Source: Gammaproteobacteria bacterium (GTDB lineage: Bacteria > Pseudomonadota > Gammaproteobacteria > Pseudomonadales > Pseudohongiellaceae). From it: a DNA stretch of 12,305 bases. Below, piece by piece: positions 1 to 6,111 of the stretch. The stretch lies in assembly GCA_947377625.1 (NCBI GenBank), contig CANCGR010000032.1:1-12305 (forward strand). The letters are read 5' to 3'. The notes beneath the pieces are model-generated. The model was given only the letters and a program-made list of their open reading frames with translations, was not told the origin of the DNA and did no database searches. Numbering within the stretch: the first letter of the stretch is position 1; every line of letters starts with the position of its first letter. The position numbers and the translations under genes are program-made.

Positions 1-83
1 GGATATCAATTTTCCCATTCCAATAACAATAACCGCTCTGCATTTGCCTGCAGGCTGTTGTATCCCAAGCGGAGATAGACCTG

Positions 84-734
84 ATGAGAATCATTCTTCT
101 TGGCGCCCCTGGCGCCGGCAAAGGCACGCAGGCTGAATATCTGCGTGAAAACTATAACATTCCCCAGATTTCGACCGGCGACATGCTGCGTGCAGCAGTA
201 AAAGCCGGGTCGCCACTGGGAATGCAGGTGAAGTCTGTAATGGAAAGTGGCGGCCTGGTGACAGATGAAATAATCATCGCGCTGATCAAGGACCGCATCA
301 CCCACGCAGACTGCGCCAACGGATTTTTGTTCGATGGTTTTCCGCGCACGATTCCGCAAGCACAAGCTTTGGTTGATGCAGGAGTCGATATCGACGTCGT
401 GCTTGAAATTGATGTGCCAGATGCAGAGATTGTTCGTCGCCTCAGTGGTCGTCGTGTACATCCAGGCTCAGGTCGCATCTATCACATCGAAAACAAACCG
501 CCGCAGGTTGCCGGTGTCGATGACCTCACCGGTGAAGCATTGATCCAGCGTGAAGACGACAAGGAAGAGACAGTTCGCAAACGTCTCGCCGTCTACCACG
601 ATCAGACCAAACCACTGGTAAATTTCTACAAAAAAGCCGCTGCTGAAAAAAAATCTTTACGCTTCCTTGCCATGGGTGGCGTGGGCGATATCGCCGCCAT
701 TCGCGCTTCTCTCAAAACTCTGCTGTCACACTGA
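84..734 (+). CDS. adk: Adenylate kinase
   Basis: Cytosolic adenylate kinase, which interconverts ATP + AMP and 2 ADP and so balances the adenylate pool. The 216-residue product matches the E. coli enzyme (214 aa) along its length. The P-loop GAPGAGKGT lies at residues 7-15, the AMP-binding segment [11 protein letters not shown] near 30-40, and the DGFPRT motif at 84-89. A long LID domain (about 122-159) begins [13 protein letters not shown]. The LID has no cysteine cluster, so this is the non-zinc form. It ends with the conserved [11 protein letters not shown] segment. The start is supported by GGAG at 71-74, nine bases before the ATG. The upstream 83 bp hold no other gene. It is followed by a long inverted repeat and is probably transcribed apart from the histone-like genes. 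Nothing is broken or missing. Identification is firm. Confidence 0.98.
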   Translation: MRIILLGAPGAGKGTQAEYLRENYNIPQISTGDMLRAAVKAGSPLGMQVKSVMESGGLVTDEIIIALIKDRITHADCANGFLFDGFPRTIPQAQALVDAGVDIDVVLEIDVPDAEIVRRLSGRRVHPGSGRIYHIENKPPQVAGVDDLTGEALIQREDDKEETVRKRLAVYHDQTKPLVNFYKKAAAEKKSLRFLAMGGVGDIAAIRASLKTLLSH

Positions 735-741
735 CAGAAAT

Positions 742-791
742 TTTTTCATCAAGAAATATGCGCAATGCTCTGCATATTTCTTGATGAAAAA
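742..791. repeat. Perfect 20-bp inverted repeat after adk
   Basis: The arms 742-761 and 772-791 are exact reverse complements of 20 bases, separated by a 10-base loop (762-771). The repeat begins eight bases after the adk stop codon. The stem is AT-rich, and no T run follows it on either strand outside the stem itself, so it is not a standard intrinsic terminator. It could stabilise the adk 3' end, act as an atypical bidirectional terminator or bind a protein. Confidence 0.85.
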
Positions 792-902
792 TTCCGCGTG
801 TTGATCCGGACCTGAAAATTTCCCTGCTTGAATCCTCACTTTGCCTGTGCCGAACAGGGGTGTCTCCCGGCACTCAAAGTCGGCCTCTTGTCAACATGCT
901 TG

Positions 903-930
903 TTGAAAAAAATATTTTTAGTGTGTTAAT
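903..930 (+). promoter_or_regulatory. Possible promoter for the histone-like genes
   Basis: TTGAAA (903-908) matches four of six bases of the -35 consensus. GTTAAT (925-930), 16 bases later, matches four of six of the -10 consensus, and the spacer is A/T-rich. The palindrome TCAACA-TGCT-TGTTGA (891-906) overlaps the -35 box and could be an operator. If real, the leader before the ATG at 1095 would be about 158 nt and would contain the G-rich stretch. This rests on weak matches only. Confidence 0.35.
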
Positions 931-1094
931 GTTGGCTCCGAACATGCAGTGACACAGGTTGAACGATGGTTGGCAGGGGTACGTGAAGGGAGTGGAAAGG
1001 GAGTTGGGAGGCCAGTTTGGGAGTGAAAAGGACATAACAAACGATCGAAGCAACAACGAATTAAACCAGCAACAAGAGAGACAGAAATCCTGAT

Positions 1095-1868
1095 ATGGGA
1101 TCCAAAGTGAAACGCAAGCCCGGTCGACCAGGCAAAGAAGCAGTCGTAGTTGCGGGTTCGACTGATGCAGTAACCAACGGCCAACGAGGCCGTCGATCAA
1201 TGCCCGCCGTACGAATTGCCCGCACACGATTTGCAGATGCCCAACGCCGATTGGCGGCTGTAGAAAAAACCATAAGGGTGGCCAAGCTCGATCTGGTCAT
1301 TGCCAGTAGCAGAAAGGAAGCAGTAGCAGCGCGCGTGCGCATCAAGGCAGCGATGCCTTTGTTGAAGCAGGCCAGACAGACCTTGAAGCAGGTGTCGACC
1401 ACCCTGCGCCAGGTATTGAAAGTGGAAGCGGCCAAATCCAGGGCGCTGGCCCAGGCAAGAGCGGTGGCGATTTACAAAGCCAAGCTGCAAGCCAAGCTGG
1501 GGAGTGACTGGAACAAGATACTCGGTCGTTTTACTTCCGCGTGGAAGAAGAAGTGCAGCAAGATTATTTCCAGAAAGCTGGCAGCACGGATAAGGAAGGA
1601 AGCGGAAAAATCCAGAGCCGCCGCCAGAAAAGCGAATGCCAAGGCCAGGGAGTCTGTCAAACGTGCAGAAGCCCTTGCCAAAGCTAGAGCCAGAAAAGCC
1701 ACAGCCAAAACTCGCGTCAAGGCCAGGAAACTGGCGGCACAGCTTAAGGTGAAGGCAAGACTGGCGGTTAAAAAAGTAGTTAGTAAGGTAGGTAGTAAAG
1801 CAGCAAGGAAGACCAGACTGGCAGTTGTATCGACCAGAAAAGTCTCTCGTAAAAAACGTAGTAAATGA
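1095..1868 (+). CDS. AT-hook, histone H1-like basic DNA-binding protein
   Basis: Predicted nucleoid protein of 257 residues with 42 Lys and 36 Arg (30 percent basic). An AT-hook-like motif KRKPGRPGK lies at residues 6-14, with a second basic RGRR patch at 31-34. Residues about 40-125 look like a basic helical or coiled-coil region. The tail from about 150 is Lys/Arg/Ala-rich in the style of histone H1 and AlgP. It probably binds the minor groove of AT-rich DNA and compacts or regulates it, but targets cannot be read from the sequence. The start at 1095 keeps the AT-hook, but its Shine-Dalgarno is poor (GAGAG 1076-1080, 14 bases away). An internal ATG at 1200 has GAGG at a better distance (10 bases) but would lose the AT-hook. 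A 36-bp gap leads to a second, purer Lys/Ala protein, probably in the same transcript. Distant kinship to Pseudomonas AlgP is an inference from composition and layout. Confidence 0.8.
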   Translation: MGSKVKRKPGRPGKEAVVVAGSTDAVTNGQRGRRSMPAVRIARTRFADAQRRLAAVEKTIRVAKLDLVIASSRKEAVAARVRIKAAMPLLKQARQTLKQVSTTLRQVLKVEAAKSRALAQARAVAIYKAKLQAKLGSDWNKILGRFTSAWKKKCSKIISRKLAARIRKEAEKSRAAARKANAKARESVKRAEALAKARARKATAKTRVKARKLAAQLKVKARLAVKKVVSKVGSKAARKTRLAVVSTRKVSRKKRSK

Positions 1869-1876
1869 CTAGTCAT
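1865..1876. repeat. 12-bp perfect palindrome at the end of the AT-hook gene
   Basis: ATGACTAGTCAT is fully self-complementary and contains the TGA stop (1866-1868). It lies between the two histone-like genes. It may be chance or a protein-binding site; no second copy was noticed nearby. Confidence 0.5.
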
Positions 1877-1904
1877 CAATAAAGCCGGAGGAATCATAGA
1901 CACT

Positions 1905-2198
1905 ATGAAGAAAGCAGCCAAGAAAGCAGCAAAACCAGCCAAGAAAAAAGTTGTAGCCAAGAAAGCCGTAGCGAAAAAAGCGCCTGCCAAAAAAGCAGCG
2001 AAAAAAGCACCGGCCAAGAAAAAAGCTGTGAAGAAAGCAGCCAAGAAAAAAGCCGCAGCAAAAGCAGCAGGCGCAGCGAAAGCAGTAGCGAAAAAGAAAG
2101 CACCTGCCAAGAAAAAAGCTGCCAAAAAAGCAGTGAAAAAAGCACCAGCCAAGAAAAAAGTTGCTAAGAAAAAAGCAGCCAAAAAGAAAGCCAAGTAA
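1905..2198 (+). CDS. Short Lys/Ala-rich histone H1-like protein
   Basis: The 97-residue product contains 46 Lys, 37 Ala, 7 Val, 5 Pro, 1 Gly and the initiator Met, and nothing else. It has no acidic, aromatic or Arg residue. It is built from irregular repeats of the type AKKKA, APAKK and AAKK, like the C-terminal tail of eukaryotic histone H1, chlamydial Hc2 and Pseudomonas AlgP. Such proteins bind DNA without sequence preference and condense it. GGAGG at 1887-1891 lies 13 bases before the ATG, a rather wide spacing. The gene follows the AT-hook gene by 36 bp and is closed by a strong terminator, so the two probably form an operon of long-range binder plus neutral condenser. Repeated A-runs in the gene make it prone to slippage and length change between strains. 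Confidence 0.85.
   Translation: MKKAAKKAAKPAKKKVVAKKAVAKKAPAKKAAKKAPAKKKAVKKAAKKKAAAKAAGAAKAVAKKKAPAKKKAAKKAVKKAPAKKKVAKKKAAKKKAK
1938..2160 (+). repeat. Internal direct repeats in the Lys/Ala gene
   Basis: GCCAAGAAAAAAG occurs exactly four times (1938-1950, 2013-2025, 2106-2118, 2148-2160), each time encoding Ala-Lys-Lys-Lys in the same frame. Many near copies fill the space between. The coding strand is almost free of T, so this is a long purine-rich, strand-asymmetric tract. Confidence 0.8.
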
Positions 2199-2219
2199 TC
2201 AGGCTTTGCTTAGACCCTT

Positions 2220-2249
2220 GGCAGTCTCCGGCCTCATGCTGGAGCTGCC
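2220..2249 (+). other. Hairpin upstream of the terminator
   Basis: GGCAGTCTCC (2220-2229) can pair with GGAGCTGCC (2241-2249) with one bulged T, around an 11-base loop. No T run follows. It may protect the 3' end of the histone-like mRNA from nucleases ahead of the true terminator. Confidence 0.45.
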
Positions 2250-2266
2250 CCGGGATTCTGGCGGTC

Positions 2267-2272
2267 CATAAT
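2267..2272 (+). promoter_or_regulatory. Possible tsaB -10 box inside the terminator arm
   Basis: CATAAT matches TATAAT in five of six bases. A start about seven bases downstream (near 2279) would fall in the terminator loop, so the tsaB transcript would lack the left arm and escape termination. No good -35 box is visible 16-18 bases upstream, so it would need an activator. Speculative. Confidence 0.3.
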
Positions 2273-2305
2273 CCCTCGGGGTTCGCTACTCGAGGGATTT
2301 TTTTT
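2270..2305 (+). terminator. Intrinsic terminator after the histone-like genes
   Basis: A perfect 9-bp stem, AATCCCTCG (2270-2278) with CGAGGGATT (2291-2299), has a 12-base loop and ends in eight T residues (2298-2305). This is a standard Rho-independent terminator for the + strand. It ends only 13 bases before the tsaB ATG, so tsaB needs read-through or a promoter that fires inside or just before it. Confidence 0.88.
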
Positions 2306-2308
2306 GTC

Positions 2309-2311
2309 AGG
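2309..2311 (+). promoter_or_regulatory. Weak Shine-Dalgarno that fixes the tsaB start
   Basis: AGG seven bases before the ATG at 2319. The longer open frame would start with TTG at 2304, which lies in the terminator T run and has no ribosome site. Confidence 0.55.
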
Positions 2312-2318
2312 TCTTTTT

Positions 2319-3008
2319 ATGCCCACCTTGCTCGCCTTTGACACCTCGACTGAAGCCTGCTCTTGCGCAGTGTTGTTCGGTGGCCGTCTGGAAGAGCGCT
2401 TTGAACTCATCCCGCGCCAACACACCCAACTCTTGTTGCCGATGATCCATGGCATGTTGAGTGAACTTGGCCTGCGCTTTACTGATCTGGATGCCGTTGC
2501 CTTCGGCAAGGGCCCTGGTTCATTTACCGGTTTACGTATTGCGGCTGGTGTTGCACAGGGCATTGCCTTTGCAGCCGACTTGCCGGTTATTGGCGTGTCC
2601 ACATTGGCGGCATTGGCGGTCGAAGCAGCCGAATCCGAAAAAGCAGCACTGGTCTTCAGTTGCCTTGATGCACGTATCGATGAGATTTACTCCGGCTGGT
2701 ATCAGGTAAGAGATGGCATGCCGCTGTTGTTGGGCCAGGAGCAGCTGTGCCGCCCTGAGTTGTTGTCATCCGATGTGCCCAAAGCGGAGGGACCAATACT
2801 TGCTGCCGGCAATGGCCTGCAATTCCAGGCTCGATTGCCGTCATCGGTGCATACAAGTTTCGAGAATAGTTTGCCGCTGTTGTTGCCACGCAGCCGCTAT
2901 ATCGCAAGAATTGCCAGCCAAATGTGGCAGCGCAATGAAACCATGGCGCCCGAGTCCATTGAGCCGGTCTACCTGCGTGACAAAGTGACGCAGAGTCAGA
3001 GACAGTAG
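2319..3008 (+). CDS. tsaB: tRNA threonylcarbamoyladenosine biosynthesis protein TsaB
   Basis: TsaB is the partner and scaffold of TsaD in the bacterial complex with TsaE. The complex transfers threonylcarbamoyl from its adenylate (made by TsaC) to A37 of ANN-reading tRNAs, giving t6A in the cytosol. The 229-residue product aligns with E. coli TsaB (231 aa). It has the ASKHA-fold start LLAFDTSTEACS at residues 4-15, the signature GKGPGSFTGLR at 63-73, IGVSTL at 91-96, and the typical end EPVYLRDKV. I chose ATG 2319 because the protein then begins like its relatives (MPTLLAFDTS). In several gammaproteobacteria adk and tsaB are close neighbours, as I recall for Pseudomonas. Here the histone-like pair sits between them. 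It begins a compact + strand run with uppP 22 bp downstream. Identification is firm; the start is nearly so. Confidence 0.95.
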   Translation: MPTLLAFDTSTEACSCAVLFGGRLEERFELIPRQHTQLLLPMIHGMLSELGLRFTDLDAVAFGKGPGSFTGLRIAAGVAQGIAFAADLPVIGVSTLAALAVEAAESEKAALVFSCLDARIDEIYSGWYQVRDGMPLLLGQEQLCRPELLSSDVPKAEGPILAAGNGLQFQARLPSSVHTSFENSLPLLLPRSRYIARIASQMWQRNETMAPESIEPVYLRDKVTQSQRQ

Positions 3009-3030
3009 TCATTCAGTTGGAAACAAAACC

Positions 3031-3849
3031 ATGTTCGTTGCAGATTTCGATGTAATACGCGCCACTGTGCTTGCGCTTATCCAGGGCCTGACAGAATTTC
3101 TGCCCGTCTCAAGTTCGGCGCATCTGATTCTGCCGTCTGAATTGTTCGGCTGGGAAGACCAGGGTCTGAGTTTCGATATGGCCTTGCATCTTGGCAGCCT
3201 CATGGCGGTGCTGATTTATTTCCGCAAAGACCTGCTGCAAATTGCCAGCGGATTTTTACGCCAGATTTTGCAAAAGCAGAGCTCGGATGAAAGCCGCTTG
3301 GGCTGGCACCTTATCCTCGCTACCATCCCGGCTATGGTGGCAGGCTTGTTGTTTGAACATGAGGTAGAAACCCGGCTGCGCAGTGTGCATGTCATCATCG
3401 TTACCACTATTTTTTACGGTATTTTGCTCGGTGTTGCCGATCGCATGGCGTTGCAAAGCAAGGGCCTGCATCAACTGACCTGGCGCACCAGCCTGGTGAT
3501 AGGTCTGGCCCAGATGCTGGCCATCATTCCAGGCACTTCCCGGTCGGGTATCACCATGACGGCCGCGTTGTTCAGCAATCTGAAACGTGCCGACGCCGCG
3601 CGGTTTTCATTCCTGTTATCGATCCCGACTATCGGCGGGGCAGCACTGCTGAAGCTGATTGAGCTGCTGCGCAGTACGGGTGTTAACTGGCACGAACTCA
3701 TCTATGCCATGATCCTGACCGGCATTGTTGCCTATCTTTGCATTCACTATTTTCTCAAGCTGATTGCCAATATCAGTTTCATCCCGTTTGTGGTGTACCG
3801 GGTGTTGCTGGGTGTGGTGCTGCTGGCGCTGTTCGGATTTGGAAGCTGA
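3031..3849 (+). CDS. uppP: Undecaprenyl-diphosphatase UppP (BacA family)
   Basis: Integral inner-membrane phosphatase that converts undecaprenyl diphosphate to the monophosphate lipid carrier for peptidoglycan and other envelope polymers. Overproduction in other bacteria gives bacitracin resistance. The 272-residue length equals the E. coli enzyme (273 aa). The two active-site motifs are present: QGLTEFLPVSSSAH at residues 18-31 and PGTSRSGIT at 167-175, with the key Arg at 171. The first residue of the first motif is Gln where E. coli has Glu17; both occur in the family's (E/Q)xxxE motif. Several hydrophobic segments fit the polytopic topology, and the C-terminal ISFIPFVVYR is typical. A GGAAA stretch near 3019 can serve as ribosome site. 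The gene is 22 bp after tsaB and 6 bp before the epoxide hydrolase, so it is likely cotranscribed with both. Confidence 0.97.
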   Translation: MFVADFDVIRATVLALIQGLTEFLPVSSSAHLILPSELFGWEDQGLSFDMALHLGSLMAVLIYFRKDLLQIASGFLRQILQKQSSDESRLGWHLILATIPAMVAGLLFEHEVETRLRSVHVIIVTTIFYGILLGVADRMALQSKGLHQLTWRTSLVIGLAQMLAIIPGTSRSGITMTAALFSNLKRADAARFSFLLSIPTIGGAALLKLIELLRSTGVNWHELIYAMILTGIVAYLCIHYFLKLIANISFIPFVVYRVLLGVVLLALFGFGS

Positions 3850-3855
3850 AATCCC

Positions 3856-5016
3856 ATGTTGCTGAGCGCTGGCGACAAAGATCAAAGCGACAAGGTTCGC
3901 ATACACGTCGAACAGTCGGTACTCGATGATCTGCGTTACCGCCTTGGGCACACGCGCTGGCCAAGCGATATCGCCAATGACAACTGGAGTTATGGCACCA
4001 ACTGTGCGTACCTGCAGCAACTGGTCGACTACTGGCTGAACAACTACAACTGGCGCCAGCAGGAACAATGGCTAAACAGTTTCAATCATTGCCGCAGCCG
4101 CATTGATGATCTGGACATCCATTACCTTCATCAGCGCAGCTGCGTGCCGGGCGCGATTCCCGTACTGCTGCTGCACGGATGGCCCGGCAGTTTTGTGCAG
4201 ATGCTGAAGCTGTTGCCCTTGCTTATTGATCCTGCTGCCCATGGCTTGCCCGCGAAGCAGGCTTTTCATGTGGTGGTCGCTTCATTACCTGGTTTTGGTT
4301 TCTCTGACGCGCCCAAAGCGCCGGGCATGGCACTGGAAGCGGTGGCTGGCGTGATGTCGAAACTGATGAAGGATGTATTGGGCTATGAACGCTACGGCGT
4401 GCGAGGTGGCGATCTTGGCGGTGCTGCCATCGACCAGATGATCCGGCATTTTCCGCAGCAGATAATCGGCGCCCATCTGACGCAGATCATCGTCTCGACA
4501 CCAGTAGTCTTGTCGGCAGATGCAAGTGCGGCTGAAAGAGCCTTCCTCGATCAATGCATGGCGCTGGTGAACACCGAGTTTGCCTATGCGCGCCAGCAGG
4601 CTTCCAAACCGCAGACACTGGCCTATGGTCTTACCGACTCACCTGCAGGCCTGGCTGGGTGGATCATCGAAAAATATCGCACCTGGGGTGACACCAACGG
4701 CGTCATTGAAAGCCGCTTTGACAAGGACTTTCTGATTACTACCTTGATGAGTTATTGGCTCAGCAACAATATCGGTCCTTCCATGCGCACCTATTATGAA
4801 ATGGTGCGTAACCGCGGCAGCACGGTTAAATCGGCCGTGCCTGTGGCGTTTTTGATGAGCCCCGCCGACATGTTCCCGCCAGCGCCGCGTGAATGGGCGC
4901 AGCGCACGCATAATGTGATACGTTTTAACCAGGCGGTCAGCGGTGGCCATTTTCTGGAATGGGAAGAACCCGTTCTGGTGGCGCGTGACATGCAGGAATT
5001 TTTTGGCACACTCTAA
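3856..5016 (+). CDS. Epoxide hydrolase, microsomal (EHN) type alpha/beta hydrolase
   Basis: Predicted to open epoxides to diols through an aspartyl ester intermediate. The 386 residues contain an N-terminal EHN-like region (about 10-95, with VLDDLRYRLGHTRWP) and an alpha/beta-hydrolase domain. The oxyanion motif HGWPGS lies at 107-112. The nucleophile elbow RGGDLGG puts the nucleophile at Asp186. SPAD at 335-338 is the likely charge-relay acid (Asp338), and SGGHF places the catalytic His at 365. These match the mammalian microsomal enzyme and bacterial juvenile-hormone-type relatives. A cap region around 210-310 carries Tyr residues that may bind the epoxide oxygen; which ones is uncertain. 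No signal peptide is visible, so it is cytosolic. GGAAG (3841-3845) lies ten bases before the ATG, and the gap to uppP is only 6 bp. The natural substrate is unknown. The SnoaL-like protein downstream suggests a shared small-molecule pathway. Confidence 0.88.
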   Translation: MLLSAGDKDQSDKVRIHVEQSVLDDLRYRLGHTRWPSDIANDNWSYGTNCAYLQQLVDYWLNNYNWRQQEQWLNSFNHCRSRIDDLDIHYLHQRSCVPGAIPVLLLHGWPGSFVQMLKLLPLLIDPAAHGLPAKQAFHVVVASLPGFGFSDAPKAPGMALEAVAGVMSKLMKDVLGYERYGVRGGDLGGAAIDQMIRHFPQQIIGAHLTQIIVSTPVVLSADASAAERAFLDQCMALVNTEFAYARQQASKPQTLAYGLTDSPAGLAGWIIEKYRTWGDTNGVIESRFDKDFLITTLMSYWLSNNIGPSMRTYYEMVRNRGSTVKSAVPVAFLMSPADMFPPAPREWAQRTHNVIRFNQAVSGGHFLEWEEPVLVARDMQEFFGTL

Positions 5017-5039
5017 CGACAAACCACAGGGGAAATGAC

Positions 5040-5477
5040 ATGGACTCATTGCAAAAACTGGTAATTGAACAAGCTTGCACACGCCTGATGAACCAGTTCG
5101 CCATTCTCAATGACCAGGGGCGCTTCAGCGAGCTGGCCGAATTGTTTGTGGAAAGTGCTACCTATGCTCGCCCGATTGCACCCGATGCGTTGATTGAAGG
5201 GCGCGCCAACATCCGCGCTACCTTTGAGGCGCGTCCGAAAGAACGGGTAGGGCGCCATATCATCAGCAATATCGTGATTGATGTGCACAGCCCGGTGCAC
5301 GCCACCGGCACTTGCTATGCGCTGTTGTTCAGCGGCAACGTCGACAAGCCAGCGGAAAAATTTGGTTTGCAGGCAATGCCGCCGCAGCTGGTCGGCGAAT
5401 ACCACGATGAATTCGTACTGACACCGGCCGGCTGGATGTTCAAGCAACGCAAAGGCCGCATCATCTTCTCGGCATAA
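5040..5477 (+). CDS. SnoaL-like (NTF2-fold) protein
   Basis: A 145-residue small protein with the cone-shaped NTF2/SnoaL-like fold pattern. An N-terminal helix pair (residues 5-38) is followed by a helix near 53-63 and then alternating strands RHIISNIVIDV (72-82), ATGTCYALLFSG (88-99), and YHDEFVLT and MFKQRKGRIIF (121-143). It resembles the SnoaL_4 type, which includes cyclases, isomerases, dehydratases and many uncharacterised members; some NTF2-fold enzymes such as limonene epoxide hydrolase also act on epoxides. A good ribosome site, AGGGGA (5028-5033), precedes the ATG. It lies 23 bp after the epoxide hydrolase, so the two are probably cotranscribed and may act on related substrates. The reaction cannot be assigned. 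No signal peptide is seen. Confidence 0.8.
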   Translation: MDSLQKLVIEQACTRLMNQFAILNDQGRFSELAELFVESATYARPIAPDALIEGRANIRATFEARPKERVGRHIISNIVIDVHSPVHATGTCYALLFSGNVDKPAEKFGLQAMPPQLVGEYHDEFVLTPAGWMFKQRKGRIIFSA

Positions 5478-5487
5478 CCTGCCATAA

Positions 5488-5513
5488 GGGTTGCACTTGA
5501 GTGGTCGCAACCC
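5488..5513. terminator. Hairpin between convergent genes
   Basis: GGGTTGC (5488-5494) pairs perfectly with GCAACCC (5507-5513) around a 12-base loop in the 44-bp gap between the convergent SnoaL-like and VOC genes. Neither strand has a T run after the stem, so termination here would be weak or need Rho. Confidence 0.4.
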
Positions 5514-5521
5514 GGCCAGCC

Positions 5522-5926
5522 TCAACCCCGGTAGTTGAGCTCAATCTTGATGCCGTTGGGATCAAACAGGAACAGCTGTATCAAGCCCACGTGTGGCACG
5601 TCGTTACGATGGAACGGCACACTGAGTTGTTGCAGCTTGTTGATCATTTCCTGCGCGTTGTTGCCGTTGAACGCGATGTGGTCAAACACGCCGGTGCCAT
5701 TGGCGCGGGTAGTTACCGGAATACCCAACGCGTTGGAATGTACCGTGTAGGTTTCCCACTCCGCGATATGGATCACTGGCGTATCACCCAGATACAACCA
5801 ATAACCGGGAAAGCCGAGATCAGCACGAAAGCCCACGTTGAAGCCGATCACATCACGGTAGAAATCGCGGGTAGCCTCAATGTCATCGGTCATCACCAGA
5901 TAGTGTTCGAGTTTGGTCAGTGGCAT
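5522..5926 (-). CDS. VOC family protein (glyoxalase/extradiol dioxygenase fold)
   Basis: A 134-residue vicinal-oxygen-chelate protein, cytosolic. It shows the paired beta-alpha-beta-beta-beta modules: LEHYLVMTDDIEATRDFY at residues 6-23, WLYLGDTPVIHIAE at 43-56, FDHIAFN at 81-87 and FLFDPNGIKIELN at 119-131. Candidate metal ligands are His8, His83 and Glu129, the usual H-H-E set, which suggests a working metalloenzyme, with His53 as a further candidate. Family members isomerise, cleave or add thiols to small substrates, and which applies here is open. The open frame extends 22 codons further upstream, but GGAG six bases before this ATG and the match to family starts favour the shorter form. 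It follows the aminotransferase on the same strand after 185 bp. A TATCAT -10-like box (complement of 5964-5969) hints at its own promoter. Confidence 0.88.
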   Translation of the reverse strand: MPLTKLEHYLVMTDDIEATRDFYRDVIGFNVGFRADLGFPGYWLYLGDTPVIHIAEWETYTVHSNALGIPVTTRANGTGVFDHIAFNGNNAQEMINKLQQLSVPFHRNDVPHVGLIQLFLFDPNGIKIELNYRG

Positions 5927-5932
5927 GGCTTG

Positions 5933-5936
5933 CTCC
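5933..5936 (-). promoter_or_regulatory. Shine-Dalgarno that sets the VOC start
   Basis: GGAG on the - strand, six bases before the ATG at 5926. It supports a 134-residue protein over the 156-residue open frame beginning at 5992. Confidence 0.65.
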
Positions 5937-6030
5937 GGTGCAACCAAGAGATGTTGAGCGCAGATGATACCCAAAGGGCAAACATGATCCACGCAACTTT
6001 ATTCTGTCAGCGGTGAAAAACTGGTAGCGG

Positions 6031-6086
6031 AGAAAAGGTGGTGGGTTTACGAGAAAGCCCACGTCAAACCCACCTCGTAAAAACCC
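6031..6086 (-). terminator. Weak terminator with a competing hairpin after the aminotransferase
   Basis: On the - strand, GGTGGGTTT (complement of 6066-6074) pairs with AAACCCACC (complement of 6040-6048). The stem can be extended by three pairs with one bulge, and CCTTTTCT follows. This is a modest terminator signal for the aminotransferase. A second stem, TTTACGAG (complement of 6074-6081) with CTCGTAAA (complement of 6046-6053), overlaps the first so that only one can form. The layout resembles a terminator/antiterminator pair before the VOC gene, but it may be accidental. Confidence 0.45.
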
Positions 6087-6111
6087 TTTGCAAAAAGCCT
6101 GGGCTGCCACA

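Larger units (their letters stand above)
735..1094. other. 360-bp gap between adk and the histone-like genes
   Basis: No credible reading frame. The left end is the 20-bp inverted repeat. A smaller imperfect hairpin follows, TGCCG (848-852) with CGGCA (868-872). The repeat TCAACA/TGTTGA (891-896/901-906) overlaps a possible -35 box. Five runs of three or more G lie on the + strand between 976 and 1021. The last 70 bases are purine-rich and lead into the AT-hook gene. The gap probably carries the promoter and a long leader for the histone-like pair. Confidence 0.6.

Noticed and set aside
1472..2194. A 240-codon - strand frame rich in Ala, Phe and Leu that looks like a membrane protein
   Set aside because: It is the antisense of the Lys/Ala histone-like genes: AAA/AAG and GCN codons read backwards give Phe, Leu and Ala. 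No ribosome site or family match.
1905..2198. Programmed -1 frameshifting at the A6 runs of the Lys/Ala gene
   Set aside because: The runs are read in frame as G AAA AAA, not as the efficient A AAA AAG heptamer, and I saw no following stem-loop or sensible product in the shifted frame.
2304..2318. TTG start for tsaB five codons upstream
   Set aside because: It lies in the T run of the terminator, has no ribosome site and adds residues absent from family members.
5927..5992. A 22-codon N-terminal extension of the VOC protein
   Set aside because: The ATG at 5926 has a good ribosome site and matches the family start; the extension resembles no domain or signal peptide.
5501..6016. A 171-codon + strand frame
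   Set aside because: Shadow of the VOC gene, which has clear metal-ligand motifs on the other strand.
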